DNA of 32,229 nt, from NCBI RefSeq assembly GCF_900005765.1, contig NW_021628715.1, forward strand, positions 1 to 32,229, in the 5' to 3' direction. The notes beneath the pieces were generated by a model. That model had not been told where the DNA came from, did no database searches, and saw only the letters and a list, made by a program, of their open reading frames with translations. Below, piece after piece: positions 31,891 to 32,229 of this stretch; positions within the stretch are counted from its first letter, which is position 1, and every line of letters starts with the position of its first letter. The translations under genes and the position numbers were made by a program. The stretch comes from Plasmodium relictum. Taxonomy: Eukaryota; Apicomplexa; Aconoidasida; Haemosporida; Plasmodiidae.

Positions 31891-32229
31891 TGGTTAATAA
31901 AAGGTATTATTAACCTTTTAAAGCATGCTAAGCTAGTTGCTAGTTGTATATGTACAAGTTAGCCATGCACTGACGCTAGTCCTATAAAAAAAAAAAAAAT
32001 AAAGTTATTTTTTTTTTGTTTGTTTATTTATATATATATACATCATTGTAATTAAAAAAAAAAAAAAAATTAATATATTTTTTTTTTTTTTTGGGAGTTT
32101 TTGAAAGTTATGTTATGTTATGTTATAATATGTTTTAATTTTTAGTGTAAATAAAAATTAAAAGAGAGAAATGTTAACTTATTAAAACTTAAGAGATAAG
32201 AGAAATGTTTATGTATTATTCAATGTATA
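31891..32229 (+). repeat. LTR, family B, sense, cut by the window end
   Basis: Begins TGGTTAATAAAAGGTATT and is nearly the same as 1973 onward (for example AGCATGCTAAGCTAGTTGC and TTAGCCATGCACTGACGC). It makes the third head-to-head LTR pair, with 29746-30588. The preceding five bases are GGTAT; its right flank is outside the window. Confidence 0.87.

Overview
The window is extremely AT-rich, with long poly-A/T tracts, short protein-coding exons with GT..AG introns, a PEXEL-type exported protein and tryptophan-rich SURFIN/STP1-like coding sequence. This is what a Plasmodium subtelomere looks like. The many Ty3/gypsy LTR retrotransposon copies point to an avian malaria parasite (P. gallinaceum/P. 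relictum type): such elements are reported from those genomes and not from mammal-infecting Plasmodium. The species is an inference. No telomeric repeat array is visible.

Layout. 149-2613: two near-identical LTRs in inverted orientation around a frameshifted ORF of unknown function. 2614-3725: nested or decayed LTR pieces. 3810-4498 (-): a two-exon exported-protein gene with signal segment, RFLAQ PEXEL and two membrane segments. 4499-5896: AT-rich, empty. 5897-7973: three old antisense LTRs, with an integrase scrap and a piece of the other LTR family between them. 8110-10447 (-): a SURFIN/STP1-like WR-domain pseudogene split by a solo LTR with a perfect 5-bp target duplication. 10448-15979 (+): one almost complete Ty3/gypsy element (LTR, primer binding site, gag, protease, RT, RNase H, integrase, polypurine tract, LTR), with in-frame stops, two frameshifts and a damaged RT active site. 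15980-17222 (-): gag and the protease start of a second element. 17250-19236: a chimeric LTR, a pol 3' end with its LTR, and a further half LTR. 20393-21189 (+): a two-exon membrane protein gene, not recognised. 21263-24894 and 29746-32229: two more inverted LTR pairs, each enclosing an antisense pol 3' fragment. 26647-27863 (+): a Cys-repeat type I membrane protein gene, not recognised.

How it fits together. The three intact-looking host genes are subtelomeric surface or export type genes. Everything else is a retrotransposon graveyard of several ages. The LTRs fall into three related families, here called A, B and C: A flanks the complete element, B is the commonest, and C has its own U3. 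All share the same terminal designs. I call LTR orientation by the element's transcription sense: sense LTRs start TGGT(C/T)AAT and end AATTAATAAATCA. No functional retrotransposon is present. LTR insertion and LTR-LTR recombination appear to have broken or rearranged at least one host gene.
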